Position numbers and translations under genes: made by a program. From JAWHTC01 sp032586155 (GTDB lineage: Bacteria; Pseudomonadota; Alphaproteobacteria; Rhodobacterales; Rhodobacteraceae), in NCBI RefSeq assembly GCF_032586155.1, contig NZ_JAWHTC010000002.1:806001-870000 (forward strand): DNA of 64,000 nucleotides. The letters run 5' to 3'. The notes under the pieces are model-generated. The model was not told the DNA's origin. It made no database searches and was given only the letters and a program-made list of their open reading frames with translations. Of the stretch, positions 50,660 through 57,974 are shown in pieces (the first letter of the stretch is position 1; each line of letters starts with the position of its first letter).

Positions 50660-51553
50660 CTACTGAGCCGCCTTGTCGGCGTGGACCACATCCACAAGGT
50701 ATTCCATCAGGCTGTCGCGCAGATCATCGCGGGCCAGGCCAAACGACACCGTCGCCTGCAGGAACCCGGCCTTTGAGCCGCAATCGAACCGCTGCCCGCG
50801 GAAACGGTAGCCATAAACAGGGCGATCGTTCTCGATCTCGGCGGCAATCGCATCGGTCAGCTGGATTTCACCGCCGGCACCGGACTTAATCCGATGCAGG
50901 TTTTTCAGAACGTCCGGGGTTAACAGATAGCGCCCGATCACCGCCAGATTCGACGGTGCCGCATCGGGTTCGGGCTTCTCGACCAAACCCTTGGCCTGAA
51001 CCAGCGCGCCCATGTCGTCTGCCACGTCCAGCACACCATAAGCACTGGTCTTATCCTGCGGTACTTCCATCGCGGCCACCATGCAACCCGGGTTTTCTTC
51101 GTAGGCTTCGACCATCTGCTGCAGGCACGGTTTTTCTGCCGCGATCACGTCGTCAGGAAGGATCACTGCAAAAGGTTCATTGGCAATCAGCCGACGCGCA
51201 CACCAAACTGCGTGCCCAAGACCCAGCGCCTTGTGCTGGCGGATATAAGCAATCGCCCCGGATTCCATGTTGGTATCCTTAAGGATCTCCAGCAGTTCGG
51301 TCTTACCCTTCTTGCGCAGTTCCTGCTCCAAGTTCGGCGCGATGTCGAAATAGTCCTCCAGCGCGCCCTTGCCACGCGAGGTCACGAAGATGAATTCCTT
51401 GATCCCGGCGGCCCGGGCCTCGTCGATCGCGTATTGGATCAGCGGGCGGTCTACCAGCGTCATGATCTCCTTGGGCACCGATTTCGTCGCTGGAAGAAAC
51501 CGCGTTCCCAGTCCAGCGACCGGGAAGATAGCCTTGGTGATCTTCTTCTTCAT
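50660..51553 (-). CDS. galU: UTP-glucose-1-phosphate uridylyltransferase
   Basis: 297 residues. The nucleotidyltransferase start AIFPVAGLGTRFLPATKSVP includes the GxGTRxLPxTK motif. PLIQYAIDEARAAGI, ALGLGHAVWCARRL and FAVILPDDVI are all GalU segments. It makes UDP-glucose from UTP and glucose-1-phosphate. It is first in the run galU-galE-GT4-GT2-GT14-sulfotransferase, so the operon makes its own sugar nucleotides. A ribosome-binding AGGAA precedes the ATG. Confidence 0.95.
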   Translation of the reverse strand: MKKKITKAIFPVAGLGTRFLPATKSVPKEIMTLVDRPLIQYAIDEARAAGIKEFIFVTSRGKGALEDYFDIAPNLEQELRKKGKTELLEILKDTNMESGAIAYIRQHKALGLGHAVWCARRLIANEPFAVILPDDVIAAEKPCLQQMVEAYEENPGCMVAAMEVPQDKTSAYGVLDVADDMGALVQAKGLVEKPEPDAAPSNLAVIGRYLLTPDVLKNLHRIKSGAGGEIQLTDAIAAEIENDRPVYGYRFRGQRFDCGSKAGFLQATVSFGLARDDLRDSLMEYLVDVVHADKAAQ

Positions 51554-51724
51554 TTCCTGAACCTCTTACAATTCTTGCTTTTTCGCACCGTTGTACATGC
51601 ACGGAGTTATAGTCGGTATAATGGCATATTGTTGACGAAAAAGAAAAAAATCAGGTGAAAGAAACACATTGTTTGCCAATTTCAGACTATGTGCCCAAAT
51701 TGACTCTGGTGGCGTTATTTGGCG
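51554..51724. other. AT-rich promoter region upstream of galU
   Basis: 171 bases, clearly more AT-rich than the surroundings (about 51590-51690). It lies between the start of galU and the end of the next minus-strand gene. It is the likely promoter of the galU operon; TATAAT-like sequence occurs on both strands near 51615-51635, but I could not assign a definite start. Confidence 0.45.
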
Positions 51725-52978
51725 TCAGATACCGCGCAGGTCAGCCACCCGCTCAACCTCACGTCTCAACCGGCGCGCAAAGCCCGTTGGTTGGAAAATC
51801 GGCCCGGCTCGTTCGCCGCGACCCCAAAGCCCCCCAATCTGTTCCCAATATCCGTCATCTTTGAATTTTACCCAATGATACCGAGTACTTGGACCAAACA
51901 GGAAGAGCGAGACATTCTCACCCCCTGCGGCTCGTTCCGCCGCCTCGCGTCGCAGGCGTCGAGCCTGCCAGACCCGACCTGACAATACCGTGCCCCCCTT
52001 GCGCGCCGGATGGAACGGCAGAAATCCACCCTGCGGCGACGGTAGCGGAACCAGGGGCACCAAGTTTCGGGTCTGCCCTTCGGCTACACCCGCTTGCAGT
52101 CCCTTGATCAGAGGCCCGACATCCGACTTGTGGATCATGCGTGATTTGACCTGGTCAAAGACACGCATCTGTTGATCTCGCAAGATGCGGTTCAGCCGCG
52201 CCTGTCGCTCATCAACAGGGCAGTGTTTTCGCAGGAAATACATTGCGCTGGCCCCGATCTGGCTCAGGTCGGTAACCGCGCGGTTAGACGCGCGCCGGGA
52301 ACTTGCGGCATAGGCATGGTGCACCTGTGCCAGGGGCGCAATTGCTGTCACCTGTCCGGCCCGGTGCAGCCGCAGGTTCAGGTCGGTCTCGTCGAGGAAA
52401 AAGTGAAACCCCGGGTCGAATCCACCCAGCGCCGCCAGCACGTCGCGCTGCGCGGCCATGTTGGTGCCCTCAGTCTTGATCGCGTACCCCTCTGCCGGGG
52501 CAGGTTTGCACCACGCCTCCCCGTCAACCTGGATCGGGCTTGGCTCACCGCCGCAATCGACCTGGCGCGCACGCCACTGAAAGGAAATCCCGTTGCGCCC
52601 GCGTACATAGCCACCCACCGCCGCCACGCTGCAGTCGGCAAAGGGCGCTGTCAGGTGGCGTAGCCAGGTGGGTTCCGGCACCGCGTCATCGTCGATGAAA
52701 GCCACCACCTCACCCGCCGCCGAGGCAATCCCAAGGTTGCGCGCCGCGCTGATATTCGCCTCGTCAAACGCGATCAGCTTGACGCGGTTTTCGTACCCCG
52801 CCGACTGCACCGCCCGGCATCCCGCCGGACAGGCCACAACCACAACTTCAAAGCTGGGATAGTCCAGTCCGTCGATCCCAGTCAGACACCAGATCAGGCT
52901 TTGCGGCCTGTCCCGGCTGACCACCACGATACTGACCGTGGGGCCTGCCAGTCCTGAACCTTCGGGCTGCGCTGCCAT
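51725..52978 (-). CDS. Family 2 glycosyltransferase
   Basis: 417 residues. The GT2 core is VSIVVVSRDRPQSLIWCLTG at the N-terminus, ISAARNLGIASAAGEVVAFI followed by DDDA (DxD), and FDPGFHFFLDETDLNLRLHR (acceptor region, E-D motif). The C-terminal about 150 residues are basic and poorly conserved. The start overlaps by one base the stop of the cysQ gene. It belongs with the surface-glycan genes but is separated from galU by an AT-rich promoter region. Confidence 0.86.
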   Translation of the reverse strand: MAAQPEGSGLAGPTVSIVVVSRDRPQSLIWCLTGIDGLDYPSFEVVVVACPAGCRAVQSAGYENRVKLIAFDEANISAARNLGIASAAGEVVAFIDDDAVPEPTWLRHLTAPFADCSVAAVGGYVRGRNGISFQWRARQVDCGGEPSPIQVDGEAWCKPAPAEGYAIKTEGTNMAAQRDVLAALGGFDPGFHFFLDETDLNLRLHRAGQVTAIAPLAQVHHAYAASSRRASNRAVTDLSQIGASAMYFLRKHCPVDERQARLNRILRDQQMRVFDQVKSRMIHKSDVGPLIKGLQAGVAEGQTRNLVPLVPLPSPQGGFLPFHPARKGGTVLSGRVWQARRLRREAAERAAGGENVSLFLFGPSTRYHWVKFKDDGYWEQIGGLWGRGERAGPIFQPTGFARRLRREVERVADLRGI

Positions 52979-53772
52979 CAGGCGGGTTTCAGCTCGACCC
53001 CGGGCGCAAGGGCAATGAAATACGGGTTGGCGTAGTCTTCCTTGCCATAGCGCAGCGACGTGTGATCATCGAACCGCACCACGTCGCCCCCGGCCCCGGT
53101 CAGAACCGCGTGACCGGCGGCGGTGTCCCATTCCATCGTGCGGCCGACACGTGGATAAAGATCGGCCTCGCCAGTGGCCACAAGACAGAATTTCAGGCTG
53201 CTGCCCGCGCTCCTGAAATCCTTGGTCTGGTACTTGGCAATGTACGCCTTGGTCTCGTCCGTCAGGTGCGACTTGGACGCCACCACCATCAGCGCACCAT
53301 TGTCCGGATTGCTCACCCGGATCGGTTTGGTCTCGCCCATTTTCGGACCGAACGGCCCGATCTCTTCAACCGCATTGCCGTCCGCCAGGGTGATGAACAT
53401 CCGCCCCTTGGCCGGGGCAAAGACCACGCCCCGGATCGGCACGCCATCGACGACATAGGCGATGTTGACAGTGAAATCGCCGCGCCGGTGGACGAACTCC
53501 TTGGTCCCGTCCAGCGGATCGACGATCAGGAAGGTACTGGCCTTCTTGCCGTGGCTGTCGGCTTGTTCCTCGGTGATCAGCGCCACGTCCGGGAACACCT
53601 CGCGCAGGCCCGCGCTGATGATCGCGTCGGCGGCCTCGTCGGCGGCGGTCACGGGGCTGTCGTCGGACTTCACCTTCACGTCGAAATCGTCACCCTCGTA
53701 GATTTCCATGATCTTCGCGCCGCCTTTCAGCGCCAGATCCCGCATCACCTGCTCCAAGAGTTGAAAGTCCAT
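52978..53772 (-). CDS. cysQ: 3'(2'),5'-bisphosphate nucleotidase
   Basis: 264 residues, inositol monophosphatase superfamily. Metal-binding motifs: ALITEEQ, VDPLDGTKEFVHR and EWDTAAGHAVL. The enzyme removes 3'-phosphate from PAP, the by-product of PAPS-dependent sulfation. Its place in a locus with a PAPS-using sulfotransferase is therefore meaningful. The start at 53772 (MDFQLLEQVMRDLALKG) is chosen; the earlier in-frame Met reaches into the divergent promoter. It is coupled to the GT2 gene. Confidence 0.9.
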   Translation of the reverse strand: MDFQLLEQVMRDLALKGGAKIMEIYEGDDFDVKVKSDDSPVTAADEAADAIISAGLREVFPDVALITEEQADSHGKKASTFLIVDPLDGTKEFVHRRGDFTVNIAYVVDGVPIRGVVFAPAKGRMFITLADGNAVEEIGPFGPKMGETKPIRVSNPDNGALMVVASKSHLTDETKAYIAKYQTKDFRSAGSSLKFCLVATGEADLYPRVGRTMEWDTAAGHAVLTGAGGDVVRFDDHTSLRYGKEDYANPYFIALAPGVELKPA

Positions 53773-53930
53773 CGCTGCCGTTCCTTGCCTGTTAAGCGCC
53801 CCTGCCTGGCTCAAACTCCGGAGTGCTGGGACATTTGATTGAAAAAAAACTGTGCCCCCCTTATGATCCGCAGCTAACGGAACAGCAAGATTTCCCAATT
53901 AAGAATAACAGCAGTTTAACGAGACAGGTC

Positions 53931-54752
53931 ATGTTCGAAACCAGGCGGCCTCGGTCGAAATCCACCTCAGCGGTCATCATGATCGAGCTGATCTATCACT
54001 CTGCCGTCCGCGCCGTCCGCAACACCCATGGCAATGCGCTTATGTCGATCGGGCTGAACCTGTTGCAGATGGGGATCATGGTTCTTGCCTTCTACATCAT
54101 GTTCTCGATCCTCGGTCTGCGCGGGGCGACATTGCGGGGTGATTTCCTGCTCTACATCCTGTCGGGAATCTTTCTCTACATGACCCATGTCAAGGCCATG
54201 GGCGCTGTCTCCGGAGCCGAGGGGCCATCCGGCGCGATGATGAAACACGCACCGATGAATACCATCATTTCGATCTGCGCCGGTGCGCTCAGCGTGCTTT
54301 ACATCCAGGTGCTGTCACTGGCGGTAATCCTGTTCGGCTACCACGTCGGCGTCACCCCGTTCGAAGTCGAGGATCCCGCCGCCGCCTTCGGCATGCTGGT
54401 CCTGGCCTGGTTCACCGGCTGCGCCCTCGGGCTCGTGCTCTTGTCGCTCAAACCCTGGGCGCCCTCGGTGGTACAGGTGTTCTCGACCGTCTACATGCGC
54501 GCCAACATGATCGCCTCGGGAAAGATGTTCGTTGCCAACATGCTGCCATCAGACAAACGTTCCCTGTTCGATTGGAACCCGCTTTTTCACATCATCGACC
54601 AGTCGCGCGGTTTCGTCTTCATCAATTACAACCCCCGCTATTCGAACTGGGAATACCCGCTCTACATGGGCATCGGGTTTCTGATGATCGGGTTGATGGG
54701 GGAATTCTATACCCGTCAGCATGCTTCGCTCAGTTGGGGTGCACGCCAATGA
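53931..54752 (+). CDS. ABC-2 type polysaccharide export permease
   Basis: 273 residues with about six membrane helices (ALMSIGLNLLQMGIMVLAFY and others), the KpsM/Wzm fold. The start at 53931 (MFETRRPRSKSTSAVIMIEL) gives the expected basic N-terminus before the first helix. It should form the membrane channel of a capsule or O-antigen exporter, but no ABC ATPase partner lies within the window. Its stop overlaps the start of the next gene (ATGA). Divergent from cysQ, it lies beside the surface-glycan genes. Confidence 0.8.
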   Translation: MFETRRPRSKSTSAVIMIELIYHSAVRAVRNTHGNALMSIGLNLLQMGIMVLAFYIMFSILGLRGATLRGDFLLYILSGIFLYMTHVKAMGAVSGAEGPSGAMMKHAPMNTIISICAGALSVLYIQVLSLAVILFGYHVGVTPFEVEDPAAAFGMLVLAWFTGCALGLVLLSLKPWAPSVVQVFSTVYMRANMIASGKMFVANMLPSDKRSLFDWNPLFHIIDQSRGFVFINYNPRYSNWEYPLYMGIGFLMIGLMGEFYTRQHASLSWGARQ

Positions 54753-55339
54753 AAAACCTCGTTTTTGTCCTGCTACTGCTGCTTCCCGGGTTTGCCCGGG
54801 CCGACAGCTTTCCGGCTCTTTATGATGTCACCGGGGTGGCTGCGCATGACACGCTCAACGTCCGCTCGGACAGCCATGCGGGCGCGGCCAAGCTGGGCGA
54901 ACTGGCCCACGATGCAAGCGACGTCGAGGTGATCCGCGTTCAAAGCGGCTGGGGCCTCGTGAATCTGGGCGAGGTTTCGGGCTGGGCTTCCCTGCACTAC
55001 CTGCAACGCCAGGAAAGTGGTGACTATGTCTTCTCGCGCCACTTCGCCTGCCACGGGACCGAACCGTTCTGGTCGCTGAAAGTGACCCAGGGCCTGTCGG
55101 CAAAACTGTCGCAACCGGATGCCATGGACATCAATTACCACGTCGGGCTGGTGCAGACTTCGTTCAATCACACCAACCGCCATTCCCTGACCGGCACCTC
55201 CCCCGAAGGCGGGCTCTATGCGGTTCTGAAACCGGTCGCCTGCAGCGACGGCATGTCCGACAGTCAATACGGGATCGAGATCGACATCCTGCTCGATGGC
55301 AGCCACATCAGCGGCTGCTGCTCGCTTGTCAGCCACTAG
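54749..55339 (+). CDS. Secreted SH3-domain protein
   Basis: 196 residues. A signal peptide covers residues 1-19 (LVFVLLLLLPGFARA). A bacterial SH3 domain follows (about 25-90; DTLNVRSDSHAGAAKLGELA, then WGLVNLGEVSGWASLHYL). The C-terminal domain with HFACHGTEPFWSLKV and a Cys-rich end (GCCSLVSH) matches COG3650-type periplasmic domains. It is translationally coupled to the ABC permease, so it may bind the exported glycan or peptidoglycan. A post-stop palindrome follows. Confidence 0.75.
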   Translation: MKNLVFVLLLLLPGFARADSFPALYDVTGVAAHDTLNVRSDSHAGAAKLGELAHDASDVEVIRVQSGWGLVNLGEVSGWASLHYLQRQESGDYVFSRHFACHGTEPFWSLKVTQGLSAKLSQPDAMDINYHVGLVQTSFNHTNRHSLTGTSPEGGLYAVLKPVACSDGMSDSQYGIEIDILLDGSHISGCCSLVSH

Positions 55340-55342
55340 GTC

Positions 55343-55366
55343 GTAGGGTGCGTGATTTCACGCACC
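55343..55366. repeat. Post-stop palindrome, copy 3
   Basis: GGTGCGTGA (55347-55355) pairs perfectly with TCACGCACC (55358-55366) around a two-base loop. The GTAGGG head begins three bases after the stop of the SH3 gene, like the elements at 3508 and 15561. It lies between that gene and the convergent alkB and probably works as a bidirectional 3'-end hairpin. Confidence 0.55.
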
Positions 55367-55371
55367 ATTCC

Positions 55372-55980
55372 TCACGTCACCACCCGCAGTGTCAGGTTGA
55401 TCCGCCCGCCATCCTTCAAGAGCCGGCTTGATCCAAACCGAATCCGATCCACCCCATGATGCACCAGCCGGGCCTCACCGCCGATCACTGCCACGGCGCC
55501 CGATTTCAACCAGACGGATTCGGTCTTGCCGCCCTTCTCGAGATTGCCGACCCGAAACAACCCCTCATCCCCAAGCGACACCGACACCACCGGCTGTGAG
55601 AAATCCGCCTCGTCGCGATCCTGATGCAGCCCCATCCGTGCGCCCTCGGCATAATAGTTCACCAAGCAACACTCCGGAGCCCGCATCGCCGGCGCGAACC
55701 GGTCCCAAACTGCAAGAACTTCATCGGGGATTCTCGGCCACGCCACACCCGAAGGATGCCTGCGCTCATAGCGATAACCGCGTCGGTCGCTGATCCAGCC
55801 GAACTCCCCGGCACTGGTCATCTTTACGCTCATCTGCTTGCCCCAGCGGGTTTCCGGATGAAACATCGGCGCGGCGCGGGCGATTTCGCGCACCCGTTCG
55901 ACCAACCGCTCCTGAACCGGTGTATCAAGCGCGCCAGGAAAAATCGAAACCCCGCGAAGATCGTGCCTTTCAAGATCCAT
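55372..55980 (-). CDS. alkB: AlkB-type Fe(II)/2-oxoglutarate DNA demethylase
   Basis: 202 residues, normal length. The start at 55980 (MDLERHDLRGVSIFPGAL) is chosen. Iron ligands are HQDRDE (H-x-D, near residue 131) and VHHGVDR (His near 178); the 2-oxoglutarate-binding Arg is in GGRINLTLRV at the C-terminus. NYYAEGARMGLHQD is the typical AlkB segment. It reverses 1-methyladenine and 3-methylcytosine damage in DNA and RNA. It is a stand-alone gene, divergent from a DUF1272 gene; no ada is adjacent. Confidence 0.93.
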   Translation of the reverse strand: MDLERHDLRGVSIFPGALDTPVQERLVERVREIARAAPMFHPETRWGKQMSVKMTSAGEFGWISDRRGYRYERRHPSGVAWPRIPDEVLAVWDRFAPAMRAPECCLVNYYAEGARMGLHQDRDEADFSQPVVSVSLGDEGLFRVGNLEKGGKTESVWLKSGAVAVIGGEARLVHHGVDRIRFGSSRLLKDGGRINLTLRVVT

Positions 55981-56061
55981 GAACCGCCATCGCACCAATG
56001 CTGATTTGAAGCCTGCGCCCCATACTCTACGCTTTCGGCATCAAACGAAAGGACGAGCCCA

Positions 56062-56376
56062 GTGCTGGAATTGCGCCCCAATTGCGAACTCTGTGACTGC
56101 GATCTGCCGCCAGATGCCGAAAACGCCCGCATCTGCTCGTATGAATGCACCTACTGCGCCAAATGCGTCGAAACCCAACTTCACAATGTCTGCCCCACCT
56201 GCGGCGGTGGTTTTGTTTCCCGTCCGATCCGGCCGCGCAAGAACTGGCGCGACGGTAAGACACTGGGCCTTGCTCATCACCCGGCCAGTGCCAATCGGCG
56301 GCACTCGCCATATACAGCCGAGGATATCGCCGATCATGTCGCGCGTATTCGTGCTATTGCCCCGAAGGACCGCTAG
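56062..56376 (+). CDS. DUF1272 zinc-ribbon protein
   Basis: 104 residues with a GTG start at 56062, preceded by AAAGGACGAG. The N-terminal 60 residues carry the DUF1272 cysteine pattern, LRPNCELCDCDLPPDAENAR, then CSYECTYCAKC and VCPTCGGGFVSRPIRP, likely binding two zinc ions. The C-terminal extension (about 40 residues) is polar. The function is unknown. It is divergent from alkB. Confidence 0.88.
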   Translation: MLELRPNCELCDCDLPPDAENARICSYECTYCAKCVETQLHNVCPTCGGGFVSRPIRPRKNWRDGKTLGLAHHPASANRRHSPYTAEDIADHVARIRAIAPKDR

Positions 56377-56415
56377 GGCGAACGCCGCCACGGAATCGGC
56401 ACGGCCTACGCCCTT

Positions 56416-56826
56416 TTACTTCTTCAGCTTACACTTGGCTTCGCCCCAGGGCCTGTTGTCAGGACCCGAAAGCACAACTCTTATCCGCAGGTTCAGCGTT
56501 TTGCGGTCCAATGTTGCCATATACTTAACGCGCGGGATCACTGAACCGGTATTGCTTGTCTTGACGTTCTTAACGGTCCATTTCAGTCGGAACCTTTTTG
56601 CAGAACTTTCAACCAGCTTCGCTCGTATCGCGCCACCGTGGTACTCGTCGGTGTATGAATCATGAACATGTGCAGCCCCGGTCTCTTCATCGATTTCGAA
56701 AAACAGGAGTGAAGAAATCCAGCCGTCTCTGCCGACTTTGGTTCGTTCGCACCGAAAAACATCACCTGCTGCGACGCTGGTCGCCGCGAAAAGGGTAACT
56801 ACAATTGCCAGTATTTTATTAACCAA
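56416..56826 (-). CDS. Secreted hypothetical protein
   Basis: 136 residues. A clear signal peptide (MVNKILAIVVTLFAATSVAAG) leads to a mature basic domain with two cysteines (one near residue 26, one near the C-terminus), likely a disulfide. Strand-rich pattern, no known family recognised. It converges with the DUF1272 gene. GC content is lower than average here. Confidence 0.6.
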   Translation of the reverse strand: MVNKILAIVVTLFAATSVAAGDVFRCERTKVGRDGWISSLLFFEIDEETGAAHVHDSYTDEYHGGAIRAKLVESSAKRFRLKWTVKNVKTSNTGSVIPRVKYMATLDRKTLNLRIRVVLSGPDNRPWGEAKCKLKK

Positions 56827-57064
56827 TTTCTTTCCCTTGCTCTTTGCTTAGCTGCGCACAACGGCAACCATGTTTTGCGAACCGCCTTTGCACGTTGCAG
56901 ATGATCGAATCTCGAACCGGATAATGCAATAGGATTTCTGTCAACACATTGAGCTCAGTCAAAAAACTCGGGAAGATCGCAAGACGTCACTCGCCGCCCG
57001 ACCGGCGTTGTGCAACGGCATTCCGCCCGCATCCGCGGTACTACCCTGAAGGACCCGCTAAGGC
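56827..57064. other. Intergenic region, nothing recognised
   Basis: 238 bases between two minus-strand genes, the 5' side of the secreted hypothetical protein and the end of the thiolase pseudogene. It must contain the promoter of the hypothetical gene; no distinct element was identified. Confidence 0.4.
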
Positions 57065-57640
57065 TTATGCCGCCTTGCTAAGGGCCACAACACAGGCCCC
57101 GCCAGGCCCAAGGTTGTGTTGCAGCGCCGTGCGCGCACCTTCAATCTGCCGCTTGCCCGCGGTGCCGCACAGCTGCCGGGTCAATTCGTAACATTGCGCC
57201 AACCCGGTCGCGCCCAGGGGATGCCCTTTCGACAACAACCCGCCGGATGGGTTGGTCAGGTATTTCCCGCCATATGTATTGTCCTCATCGGCAATGAGCT
57301 TGTGCGCGCCGCCCTCGGGGCACAGGCCCAGGCCTATATAAGTGACCAGTTCGTTATGGGCGAAACAGTCGTGCAATTCGACAACGTCTGCTTCCCCGGC
57401 TCCAATTCCTGCGGCCTCTTAAACCTGTTCCGCCGCCGCGGTCATGTCGCATCCCACCACCCGCATCATGTCGCCGCCATCAAAAGTGGACGGCGTTCCG
57501 GTGGTCATTGCCTGCCCCGCATCCTCCAGCGCCTGCCGGATCGCTTTGACCTCCATCCGGTCATAGCTTTCGAAACTACCCGGCGTGGCAAAGCGGGTCA
57601 CGCCGACCCCTGCAACGATTGTCTTCCGGTTACCCGCGGC
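57065..57640 (-). pseudogene. Thiolase (SCP-x/acetyl-CoA acetyltransferase type) pseudogene
   Basis: The N-terminal piece KTIVAGVGVTRFATPGSFES and MEVKAIRQALEDAGQAM is followed within a few residues by a C-terminal piece, MRVVGCDMTAAAEQV. Then comes an in-frame TAA and, in the same frame, EAAGIGAGEADVVELHDCFA to the natural end, including GGLLSKGHPLGATG and ALQHNLGPGGACVVAL. About 200 internal residues, with the nucleophilic Cys region, are missing, and the TAA replaces the Tyr expected after Gln-Val. So an internal deletion and a nonsense change have inactivated it. Confidence 0.75.
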
Positions 57641-57830
57641 TCTCTCCCCTATCGCAACATTCGGCCCTGTCCATTCTGTCCGCAGGAACAACCCCGGACA
57701 AACAAAACCTCCGTCCGCACCACTGAACCTTGCGTCGTCATCTTTCGCCGATTCCGTGCGACTCGGCACCTCAACCGGCAATGACATGCGAAAAACCCGA
57801 CATTTTTGCATTTTCGCCCCCCCAGCAGTG

Positions 57831-57859
57831 CTTGCAGGGTGAATACCCCCTCCTTATAT
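57831..57859 (+). promoter_or_regulatory. Candidate sigma-32 heat-shock promoter of dnaK
   Basis: CTTGCAG (57831-57837) and CCTTATAT (57852-57859), spaced by 14 bases, resemble the alphaproteobacterial RpoH promoter (CTTG near -35, CCTATAT-like near -10). They lie about 115 bases upstream of the dnaK ATG. The 334-base region 57641-57974 otherwise has no gene. No CIRCE inverted repeat was seen. Confidence 0.5.
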
Positions 57860-57974
57860 ACGCCCGGAAGCGTCGTGATCCGGATTGTCCGGGCGCGACA
57901 ACCGAATCCGGGGCGCGGACGCCATAACGGGTCCGAACCTCGCAACATCGCCTTAAGTAAGAAGGGATTTCAAA

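Noticed and set aside
57741..57765. Third copy of the RNA-like element, because of GATTCCGTGC near 57745
   Set aside because: Only the ten-base core matches; the flanking hairpin arms and T-run are absent.
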